Shown here in pieces: positions 1-5,577 of a stretch of 7,928 bases of DNA. The stretch covers positions 1 through 7,928 of the forward strand of contig DLGO01000046.1 of the NCBI GenBank assembly GCA_002482725.1, given 5' to 3'. Position 1 is the first letter of the stretch. Every line of letters starts with the position of its first letter. The translations under genes and the position numbers were made by a program. Source of the stretch: Bacteroidetes bacterium UBA7692 (GTDB lineage Bacteria > Bacteroidota > Bacteroidia > Chitinophagales > LD1). A model generated the notes under the pieces. The model was not told where the DNA came from. It ran no database searches and saw nothing but the letters and a program-made list of their open reading frames with translations.

Positions 1-124
1 TGTAGGTGGTCAGGCAGTCGATGCTTTTGAATGCATTTGCCCTTACAGGAATGTGTGAAAGTTCAACTTCCAGCTCGGGTATCCCGTTGCTGATAAGGTC
101 TTTTACTTCTGCTTCGCGTATCAT
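1..124 (-). CDS. Small unrecognised protein, N-terminal 41 codons only
   Basis: Reading the minus strand from the ATG at 122-124 gives an open frame to the left edge, starting MIREAEVKDLISNGIPELEV and continuing through SHIPVRANAFKSIDCL. No stop occurs in the 41 visible codons, so the gene is truncated by the window. The fragment is hydrophilic and probably mostly helical, with no signal peptide or membrane segment, so a cytoplasmic protein is likely. I do not recognise a family with confidence; only its general look recalls short uncharacterised Bacteroidota proteins. It has the same orientation as the response regulator upstream, 175 bases away across a gap full of dyad symmetries, so it is a candidate target of that regulator. 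No Shine-Dalgarno sequence is visible before the ATG. Natural-looking composition and agreement with the direction of all neighbours favour it over the overlapping plus-strand frame. Confidence 0.62.
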   Translation of the reverse strand, partial: MIREAEVKDLISNGIPELEVELSHIPVRANAFKSIDCLTTY

Positions 125-134
125 ATTGTGTTGC

Positions 135-154
135 TTTGGCAGCAGTATGCCAAA
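135..154. repeat. Perfect 7-bp inverted repeat before the small gene
   Basis: TTTGGCA at 135-141 and TGCCAAA at 148-154 are exact reverse complements separated by six bases. The repeat ends ten bases before the ATG of the partial gene at 122-124. It also overlaps the -12 side of the imperfect sigma-54-like promoter at 149-164. It could be a repressor operator or, if transcription starts further upstream, a hairpin in the leader RNA. The symmetry is seen directly; the function is inferred. Confidence 0.45.
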
Positions 155-164
155 CGAAATGCCA
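149..164 (-). promoter_or_regulatory. Candidate sigma-54 (-24/-12) promoter, imperfect
   Basis: On the minus strand this reads TGGCATTTCGTTTGGC. The -24 half matches TGGCA of the consensus TGGCAC-N5-TTGC. At the expected spacing the -12 half reads TTGG instead of TTGC; a GC pair is present but one base too far. Transcription would begin near 138, about 14 bases before the ATG of the partial gene. The match is not good enough to stand alone. What raises it is the neighbouring gene for a sigma-54 activator with an intact GAFTGA loop, and the tandem dyads lying 100-140 bases upstream, the usual distance for activator sites. Confidence 0.27.
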
Positions 165-241
165 CGAAAGCTTCAATACGCACTATGGCGTTATAATAAA
201 TTGATTAACAAAGGATTAATACTTTAACGGGAGTAGATGGC

Positions 242-255
242 ATCATGAAAATGAT
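242..255. repeat. Short inverted repeat, 5-4-5
   Basis: ATCAT at 242-246 and ATGAT at 251-255 are exact reverse complements around GAAA. It shares the ATCAT/ATGAT half-sites with the perfect dyad at 265-279 and could be a degenerate third copy of the same site. On its own a five-base repeat could easily arise by chance. Confidence 0.3.
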
Positions 256-264
256 ACAGCGATA

Positions 265-279
265 CTATCATTATGATAG
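265..279. promoter_or_regulatory. Perfect 7-1-7 dyad, candidate regulator binding site 1
   Basis: CTATCAT at 265-271 and ATGATAG at 273-279 are exact reverse complements around a single central T. Its centre is exactly 20 bases from the centre of the similar dyad at 284-300. Both fit YTMTCATTATGAKAR. A one-base centre and full symmetry suit a dimeric DNA-binding protein better than an RNA hairpin, which would have to open part of the stem to form a loop. The adjacent gene encodes a dimeric Fis-type helix-turn-helix regulator, the obvious candidate binder. The 7-1-7 geometry also resembles Fur-family boxes, which is an alternative. Confidence 0.45.
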
Positions 280-283
280 GGTT

Positions 284-300
284 ATTCTCATTATGAGAAT
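284..300. promoter_or_regulatory. Perfect 8-1-8 dyad, candidate regulator binding site 2
   Basis: ATTCTCAT at 284-291 and ATGAGAAT at 293-300 are exact reverse complements around a central T. The last base is the final base of the response-regulator stop codon (TAA, minus strand, 300-302), so the site abuts the end of that gene. Relative to the dyad at 265-279 the outer positions differ, but each change is matched on the other arm, so both sites remain perfectly symmetric. No T-tract follows on either strand, so an intrinsic terminator is less likely. Confidence 0.45.
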
Positions 301-1640
301 TATTCCAGCTTATACTCTTTCAGTTTGCGGTATAGGGTAGCCAAACCAATGTCCAGCAGCCGCGCCGTTTCGGCCTTGTTGTTTTGGGTGTAATTCAGCA
401 CTTTTTGTATGTGCAGCTTTTCTACACTGGCTATAGAAAAAGCAGACATGGAATTCCCCTGAGATGCCTCTGCGTACTGAAACTCCTGCGGAAGGCTGTT
501 AACGGTTAACTCAGTCGAACTTTCCAGAATTACGCAGCGCTCTATCACATTCTTTAGTTCGCGTATATTGCCGTTCCATAGGTGCTTTTTCAGGGCATCT
601 ATAAACTCAGCAGTCGGCTGCTTGGGTTGCTGATTGGTCTTTATGGCAAAGGTGCTTGCGTAGAATTTTACCAGTGGTTCTATATCTGCCACACGCTCGC
701 GCAGTGCAGGCAGCTTTATCTGGAATACCGATAAGCGGTAGAAAAGATCCTGACGGAAATGCCCAGCTTCAATTTCCTTTTGCAGGTCGCGGTTGGTCGC
801 GGCTATTATGCGTACATCTACTTTAGTGCTTTTGCTTTCACCCACTTTTATAAACTCGCCCGTCTCCAGCACGCGCAGCAGTTTTGCCTGCAGATCGTGC
901 GCCATTTCGCCCACTTCATCCAAAAAAATAGTGCCATTGTGTGCTTCTTCAAACAAGCCACGCTTATCCTTCATTGCTCCGGTAAACGCCCCAGCCTTAT
1001 GGCCAAACATTTCGCTTTCCAGCAGGTCTTTGCTAAAGGCAGAGCAGTTGATGGCCACAAAGTGCTGGCTGCTCCTGTTGCTTGCGTGGTGTATCGCCTG
1101 GGCAAATACTTCCTTGCCCGTTCCTGTTTCACCTGTCAGCAATACGGTAGCATCGGTTGGGGCTACTTTTCTTGCCAGCTCTATGGCTGCCAGTATGGGC
1201 TTCGATTTGCCGATAATGCCCTCGAAAGAATATTTGGCGCCCAACTGCTTTTCCAGTTGCTTTACCCTGCGCGAAAGCTCTGCCTTCTCCAATGCACGGT
1301 ATAGCAGGGGTATTATTTTGTTGTTATCATCCCCCTTGGTAATGTAGTCAAATGCACCGTTTTTTATGGCTTGTACGCCATCGGGTATGTTACCGTAGGC
1401 GGTTAGTAGTATTACTTCGGTAAAGGGGGACCTGGCTTTTATTGTAGGTGCAAAATCCACACCATTGCCATCGGGCAGCTTAACATCGCACAGCACTACA
1501 TCTACTTCTGTCTGCTCCAGTTTTTTCAGTGCGCTTTTTAGGTCGGGTGCCTGTATTACTTCAAACCCCTCCAGGCTTATGATCCTTGCCAAAAGCGTTC
1601 TCAGCTTTTCCTCGTCGTCAATTATCAGTACAGTTTTCAA
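300..1640 (-). CDS. NtrC-family sigma-54-dependent response regulator
   Basis: An orphan two-component activator of sigma-54 promoters, cytoplasmic, 446 residues from the preferred start. Residues 1-118 are a receiver domain with acidic pair Asp8-Asp9, phospho-acceptor Asp52 in VVLCDVKLPDGNG, Thr80 and Lys102. An AAA+ domain follows at about 138-365: Walker A GETGTGKE (170-177), sigma-54-contacting GAFTGA (217-222), Walker B GTIFLDE (236-242), candidate arginine fingers Arg296 and Arg302, and sensor II WNGNIREL, where many relatives have WPGNVREL. The C-terminus is a Fis-type helix-turn-helix (422-443, AETARLLDIGLATLYRKL). All catalytic features are intact, so it should be active and the genome should encode RpoN. 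There is no ATG near the start. I prefer TTG at 1638-1640, giving MKTVLIIDDEEKLR, the standard N-terminus; an in-frame TTG at 1662-1664 would add eight atypical residues and overlaps a promoter-like box. No sensor kinase is in the window. Confidence 0.93.
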   Translation of the reverse strand: MKTVLIIDDEEKLRTLLARIISLEGFEVIQAPDLKSALKKLEQTEVDVVLCDVKLPDGNGVDFAPTIKARSPFTEVILLTAYGNIPDGVQAIKNGAFDYITKGDDNNKIIPLLYRALEKAELSRRVKQLEKQLGAKYSFEGIIGKSKPILAAIELARKVAPTDATVLLTGETGTGKEVFAQAIHHASNRSSQHFVAINCSAFSKDLLESEMFGHKAGAFTGAMKDKRGLFEEAHNGTIFLDEVGEMAHDLQAKLLRVLETGEFIKVGESKSTKVDVRIIAATNRDLQKEIEAGHFRQDLFYRLSVFQIKLPALRERVADIEPLVKFYASTFAIKTNQQPKQPTAEFIDALKKHLWNGNIRELKNVIERCVILESSTELTVNSLPQEFQYAEASQGNSMSAFSIASVEKLHIQKVLNYTQNNKAETARLLDIGLATLYRKLKEYKLE

Positions 1641-1661
1641 TGTCGCGGTGTAAGTGCGCGG

Positions 1662-1669
1662 CAAAGGTA
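1662..1669 (-). promoter_or_regulatory. Candidate Bacteroidota -7 box (TAnnTTTG) for the response regulator
   Basis: The minus strand reads TACCTTTG here, an exact match to the Bacteroidota housekeeping -7 consensus TAnnTTTG. Transcription would start near 1655, about 15 bases before the preferred TTG start at 1638-1640. I see no TTG at the usual 17-23 base distance upstream, so the -33 element is missing or weak. If the box is real, the alternative TTG start at 1662-1664 lies inside the promoter and cannot be the start on this transcript. Confidence 0.35.
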
Positions 1670-1706
1670 GTATTAAAAACAGCGGAGTAGATAGTGGTAT
1701 GCTAAA

Positions 1707-2582
1707 TCAATTGCTGGTATCAGTTTCAGCTTCTTTAGATGGGTCATTCTCTGTATTAGGTAGGCTGCCCTCATTTACCGGCTTATCTTCATTCGGAAGA
1801 GGAGTTAACATGCCCTTTCTTTTAGTCCAGAATAGAATAGCTCCCAATGGCAAGTAAACAGATAAAAACCACGGCAGATATATATAATGGTTTGAGAACC
1901 CCGTTTCAAAAAAGGAAAACTGTAATAGCTTGAATCTCATTTCTCCTGTATTCCAGTTAATGGATAACTGGAATACTGAAAGACAAAATATCAGCAGGCT
2001 CCAGATGATTTTCTTTTTAAGTGGTATTCTGCCAAGTATAAGAACCACAAAGCTGGTTAGCTTAAATAGTATGGTTAAAATGAACAGTGCGAGCATAATA
2101 TAATGCCCTGTTTTTTTACCACTAAATGTCAGCTTATTTACCTTTTCTATTGGTTCGCGAAGAATGCTTCCGTTAAAGGTGGTGATAAGAAATGAATCTC
2201 CATCTTCATATACGGCTGTAGTGAATATGACATATACGCTGTTACTAAACTCGTACTCGTAAACAAAATTACTGAGTTTAGATTTTGAGGCGGAATTGCC
2301 AACTCCATACGTTGATTGATATGAAAGTAATCGTATGCGTTTAATGTTCAACCCATATAAATTACTTCCTCCGTTTTCAATGTAGATTCTTGCTTCCTTG
2401 GTTAGTTTTTCAGGATCTACCATTGCAAATGAACTATCTGTATTTCTGGATAATACATTTTGCAAAAAGGTTCGGGAAAAAGCATCTGCTTTTTTAGCAT
2501 CATCCGGAGCATTTACTTCTTGCGGCTGTTTGCAGCCCAAGAGAAAGATGCTGAAAAGGATAACTGTTAAGAATGATTTCAT
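1707..2582 (-). CDS. Unrecognised lipoprotein-like protein with three C-terminal membrane segments
   Basis: I do not recognise this 291-residue protein. It begins with a short hydrophobic signal ending in LLGC, a lipobox with lipidated Cys17. Residues 18-155 are soluble, starting with a helical part (about 27-68) followed by alternating strand-like stretches (about 75-150), loosely like an NTF2- or DUF3887-type fold; this fold guess is weak. Hydrophobic segments follow at about 160-184, 189-209 and 232-252, then an acidic, proline-rich tail to 291. The basic loops GRIPLKKK (184-191) and TKRKGM lie after the first and third segments. By the positive-inside rule this puts the N-terminal domain in the periplasm and the tail in the cytoplasm, so it would be an inner-membrane protein. 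The DNA is more AT-rich than its neighbours (21 of 60 bases are G or C at 2041-2100, 33 of 60 at 3241-3300), which hints at different ancestry. The start is the ATG that gives the signal peptide. Confidence 0.82.
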   Translation of the reverse strand: MKSFLTVILFSIFLLGCKQPQEVNAPDDAKKADAFSRTFLQNVLSRNTDSSFAMVDPEKLTKEARIYIENGGSNLYGLNIKRIRLLSYQSTYGVGNSASKSKLSNFVYEYEFSNSVYVIFTTAVYEDGDSFLITTFNGSILREPIEKVNKLTFSGKKTGHYIMLALFILTILFKLTSFVVLILGRIPLKKKIIWSLLIFCLSVFQLSINWNTGEMRFKLLQFSFFETGFSNHYIYLPWFLSVYLPLGAILFWTKRKGMLTPLPNEDKPVNEGSLPNTENDPSKEAETDTSN

Positions 2583-2587
2583 AGAGT

Positions 2588-2610
2588 TATATTAGTTAGG
2601 ATCTAATATA
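2588..2610. repeat. Perfect 8-bp inverted repeat directly before the lipoprotein start
   Basis: TATATTAG at 2588-2595 and CTAATATA at 2603-2610 are exact reverse complements around a seven-base centre. On the minus strand the repeat ends five bases before the ATG at 2580-2582, where a ribosome would bind. It could be an operator, or a leader hairpin that restricts initiation. No Shine-Dalgarno sequence and no TAnnTTTG box are visible around it. AT-rich DNA makes such symmetry more likely by chance. Confidence 0.35.
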
Positions 2611-2644
2611 GTTGATTTCTTGATTGACATTTTTTTGTCTAGCC

Positions 2645-2661
2645 TGACTTTTTAAAAGTCA
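2645..2661. terminator. Perfect 8-1-8 inverted repeat after the PorP/SprF gene, possible weak terminator
   Basis: TGACTTTT at 2645-2652 and AAAAGTCA at 2654-2661 are exact reverse complements around one base. It begins 36 bases beyond the PorP/SprF stop codon (2698-2700), a reasonable place for the end of the T9SS operon transcript. The stem is AT-rich and no U-tract follows on the minus strand, so it is a poor intrinsic terminator. A protein-binding dyad upstream of the lipoprotein gene is the alternative. Confidence 0.3.
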
Positions 2662-2697
2662 TTGCAGATACTGGTATGAATCAAGACAACCTCAATA

Positions 2698-3621
2698 TTA
2701 GTTCATATATCGTGGAGATTTGTAGTAAGGACGTTTTTCTTTTTTACCCGGTATTCTGTAAGAAATATTCACCTCATGCGAGCCTGTCTGGTAGCTGCGC
2801 AGGGTGCCAAAGTCGAAATCGTAAGAGTAGCTGGCAAACAAGCCTTTCCAGATATGTACGCCGAGCAATGCGCCTGCGGCGTTTGTGGTGCGGTATATCA
2901 AGCCTGCAACTATACGCTTGCGGAATGTAGCATTGATGTTTATCTCTGCCTGTGTTGTATAAACGCTGCTGCGTACAAATACGCCCGGTGTCAGGTTGAA
3001 TTTCTCGGTCACATCCCAGCTATACTTTGCATAGGCCATATAGTGGCGCGGTATTTTGAATACGGTTGAGTTGCCCTGCGATTGGTCCAGGTGGGTGATG
3101 GAGAATCCCAGTGTGGTGTTGTATCCGCTGAATTCCAATCCCAATCCCAGGTATGGTTTCAGCTTGGTAGCGTTATTATAGATGCCGCTTTGGTCGGCAT
3201 CTTCCTGGTATATCAGTTCTCCACCACGTACAGAGCGGCTAAGCAGGCCTACACTCAATCCGAACGACAGCCTTGCCTTATCACCCAGGCGTTGGGCATA
3301 AGCATACGATACACGTGCAGAAACGGAACGCTCCTTGCCGAGCATGTCGTGTATTACCACAAGGCCCACACCGCTGCGTATCTTGGCTATATAGCCGTAT
3401 GCATCCAGTAGTTGGGTGCTTGGCGCTTCTTTGAAGCCTACCCACTGCTGGCGCGCCAGCAGGCTTATGTGTATGTCTTTGGTGTTGCCCACTACTGCCG
3501 GGTTAAATACCTGTGCATGGTACATGTAGTGCGCTATTATCGGCTCGTTCTGTGCTTTTGCCACTACAGTACAAAGTGCCAGTGCAGCTATAGCGAATAT
3601 TTTATGCGTAAGGTTTTTCAT
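2698..3621 (-). CDS. PorP/SprF family type IX secretion outer-membrane protein
   Basis: An outer-membrane beta-barrel of the PorP/SprF family, 307 residues, the usual length. A signal peptide ends in AKA (21-23) before Gln24. The family hallmarks follow at once: HYMYHAQVFNPAVVG (31-45) and RQQWVGF...AP (57-67). The rest alternates amphipathic strands typical of a barrel, ending in a basic tail (GKKEKRPYYKSPRY). In this family PorP is required for T9SS function, and SprF is needed to put the gliding adhesin SprB on the surface; paralogues sit beside genes for large type B substrates. Here the gene follows an OmpA protein by 36 bases and an adhesin-like gene one further upstream, so the SprF-like role of serving that particular substrate is the better inference. 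Start is the ATG giving the signal peptide, with AGGA just upstream. I give no symbol because the family has many paralogues per genome. Confidence 0.92.
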   Translation of the reverse strand: MKNLTHKIFAIAALALCTVVAKAQNEPIIAHYMYHAQVFNPAVVGNTKDIHISLLARQQWVGFKEAPSTQLLDAYGYIAKIRSGVGLVVIHDMLGKERSVSARVSYAYAQRLGDKARLSFGLSVGLLSRSVRGGELIYQEDADQSGIYNNATKLKPYLGLGLEFSGYNTTLGFSITHLDQSQGNSTVFKIPRHYMAYAKYSWDVTEKFNLTPGVFVRSSVYTTQAEININATFRKRIVAGLIYRTTNAAGALLGVHIWKGLFASYSYDFDFGTLRSYQTGSHEVNISYRIPGKKEKRPYYKSPRYMN

Positions 3622-3657
3622 GTCCTGATGTCTTAATTATTATTTGAATAGCGTGGT

Positions 3658-5559
3658 TTATTTCTCGTCGTTGTTCAATACCTGGAATGTCGTCCTCCTG
3701 TTTTTCTGGTGGTCTTCTTCCGTCTTGGCATCTTTCACTACCGGTTGGGAAGAGGCAAACCCTTTGGCCGTCAACCTGCCCTGGCTGATACCTTTGGATA
3801 CAAGGTATTCCACCACACTCTTGGCACGGTTTTCCGATAGTTTCATGTTGTAGTCAAACTTGCCGCGCTCATCGGTGTGCGAGTTCAGCTGTACCAGGGC
3901 ATTCGGGGTGTCTTCCAGCAGTTTCACCAGTTTGTCCAGGCTTGGTTTAGACTCTTCGCGCAGGTTGTAGCTGTCGTAGTCGTAAAATATGTCTTCTATC
4001 TTAATTTCCTCCTTAGGTATACGCTTGATGATGAAGTCGTAGTTCTGCCCGTTGGCTTTCGAAAACTCCTTGGAGTATAGCTCGCCCTGTGTGGTCAGTT
4101 TGCGCGAGTCGCCAAAGTAGCCCGGAGCTATCACGTTTATTTTGTAGTCTTTATCCTTGTTCAGGGTAAAGGCATACTCACCATTGGCATTGGTATAGGT
4201 AGTGTCGCTGGTGCCATCGGTAGCGGTTAATACTACTTTAGCTCCGGCTAGTGGCTTGTTGCCATCCACATCGCTTATCTTGCCTTTTACGGTTAGCAAT
4301 ACAGGTGTCAGGTAAAAGCTGTAGATATCGTCACCGCCTGCTCCACCTGCTTTGTTAGAAGTAAAGTATCCTATGGTTTTCTCTGCATTGGTATAGGTAA
4401 TAAAGAAATCATCTGCACTGCTGTTAAATGGTGCTTTCAGGTTTACTGGTTTTGTGAATCCACCTTCGGTGGCAGCTATGCTGTAGAACAGGTCAAGCCC
4501 GCCAAGGCCTGTATGCCCGTCCGAAGAAAAGTATAATACAGAATCGGTAGCTATAGGAAACATCTCATCCTGGTCTGTATTAACGATGGCTCCTGCGTTT
4601 TGTGGCTTGCCCCAATCATCGCCCGATTTGCGCATGTACCATATATCGCTGCCGCCATTGCCACCTTCCATTTTACTGGTAAAGTACAATGTTCTTCCAT
4701 TCGGCGAAATAGCTGGCTGCTCCATGTCGGCGGTTTGCTTTTCCGAAGTGGTTATAGCCTTTGGTGCGCTCCAGGTGTTAGTCTGCTCGTTGTAGGTAGA
4801 CTCTGCTATGCCGCAAAACTTGTTCTTGCTCTTGGCATCATTGCATTTGGTAAAATAGGCAGTCTTTGTTTTGTCGCAGTAGCTGGCCACACCTTCGTTG
4901 AATGGGGTGTTCAATAGCTCCAGCTTTTTAGGCTTGCTCCATGTTTTGTCTTCCTTCACATACTCTGCGGTGTACAGGTCAGAGAAGCCTTCGCCGTCAA
5001 ATGCATATACCTTATCTTCCTTACTGTCCAGGCGCGATGAGGTGAATATTACCTTCTCGCGGAAAGGGAACAATGCATAGTCATTGAAAGCGCTGTTCAG
5101 CCCTGTTTCATTTTTTACTGTATAGAAAATCGGCTCATTAGCAGAAGCCATTGCCTGCCTGCTATTATTAAGCAAGCGGGTAGCATCCTTGTCGTTTGGC
5201 TCTGCTGCCAGAAAGCTTTCAAACTTCACGGCTGCGCTGTCGTAGTTGCCCTGACGCAGGTAAATATTCCCCTGGTGGAAAAGGTAGTTTGAACCCGGGT
5301 AGCCCGCATTTTTGGCATTGTCGTACCACACCAGCGCCTTGTCAAATTTGCCCGTATGCCTGTAGCTTTCGGCTACGTTGAATTTGATTTCCGCAATGCC
5401 TTTGTTGCTTTTAGATTTCTCCAGCACCTTTTGGTACAACTCTATAGCCGTACTGTATTCTTTGTTGGCGAAAGCGGCATTTGCCACTTCCAGATTGGTT
5501 TGTGCCGAAGCGAATACAATTGCCAGCACACAGCTTATAGTTGATATAATTCTTTTCAT
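3658..5559 (-). CDS. PorE-like OmpA family protein (TPR, PD40 propeller, CRD, OmpA)
   Basis: A 633-residue secreted, peptidoglycan-binding protein. Signal peptide 1-19 ends ASA before Gln20. TPR-type helices span about 22-140 (for example ANKEYSTAIELYQKVLEK, KFDKALVWYDNAKNAGYPGS, LRQGNYDSAAVKFESFL). A beta-propeller of PD40/WD40-like repeats covers about 160-415, with blades such as SPNGRTLYFTSKMEGGNGGS, LYFSSDGHTGLGGLDLFYS and GYFTSNKAGGAGGDDIYSF. A carboxypeptidase-regulatory-like domain lies at 421-480 and an OmpA C-terminal domain at about 522-630. In the OmpA domain Asp563 (HTDERG) and Arg578 (LSENRAKSV) match the residues that hold diaminopimelate. This is the same domain order as Porphyromonas PorE, a periplasmic T9SS component. 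Because it is paired with one adhesin and one PorP/SprF gene, it may be a dedicated paralogue, not the core PorE. It starts 18 bases after the adhesin stop with a purine-rich AAGAAGAGAA just before ATG, consistent with co-transcription. Confidence 0.92.
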   Translation of the reverse strand: MKRIISTISCVLAIVFASAQTNLEVANAAFANKEYSTAIELYQKVLEKSKSNKGIAEIKFNVAESYRHTGKFDKALVWYDNAKNAGYPGSNYLFHQGNIYLRQGNYDSAAVKFESFLAAEPNDKDATRLLNNSRQAMASANEPIFYTVKNETGLNSAFNDYALFPFREKVIFTSSRLDSKEDKVYAFDGEGFSDLYTAEYVKEDKTWSKPKKLELLNTPFNEGVASYCDKTKTAYFTKCNDAKSKNKFCGIAESTYNEQTNTWSAPKAITTSEKQTADMEQPAISPNGRTLYFTSKMEGGNGGSDIWYMRKSGDDWGKPQNAGAIVNTDQDEMFPIATDSVLYFSSDGHTGLGGLDLFYSIAATEGGFTKPVNLKAPFNSSADDFFITYTNAEKTIGYFTSNKAGGAGGDDIYSFYLTPVLLTVKGKISDVDGNKPLAGAKVVLTATDGTSDTTYTNANGEYAFTLNKDKDYKINVIAPGYFGDSRKLTTQGELYSKEFSKANGQNYDFIIKRIPKEEIKIEDIFYDYDSYNLREESKPSLDKLVKLLEDTPNALVQLNSHTDERGKFDYNMKLSENRAKSVVEYLVSKGISQGRLTAKGFASSQPVVKDAKTEEDHQKNRRTTFQVLNNDEK

Positions 5560-5577
5560 TTCTCTTCTTGTTATGGC

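Noticed and set aside
6..227. Plus-strand frame of 73 codons
   Set aside because: It opposes all other genes, overlaps a better minus-strand coding start at 124, and its product shows no recognisable domain.
205..227. Imperfect inverted repeat TTAACAAAG...CTTTAA
   Set aside because: It needs a bulge, is very AT-rich, and shows no link to the neighbouring dyads.
265..279. Fur box
   Set aside because: The 7-1-7 geometry fits, but the second site (TTCTCAT half) departs from the usual Fur half-site and no iron-related gene is present in the window.
265..300. Tandem palindromes as an intrinsic terminator of the response regulator gene
   Set aside because: No T-tract follows on either strand, the stems are short and AT-rich, and the one-base centres leave loops of only three bases. 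Not excluded, but protein sites fit better.
759..1347. Two long plus-strand frames of about 180 codons
   Set aside because: They lie wholly antisense to the conserved AAA+ and receiver domains of the response regulator, and their cysteine/serine-rich products look like antisense translation.
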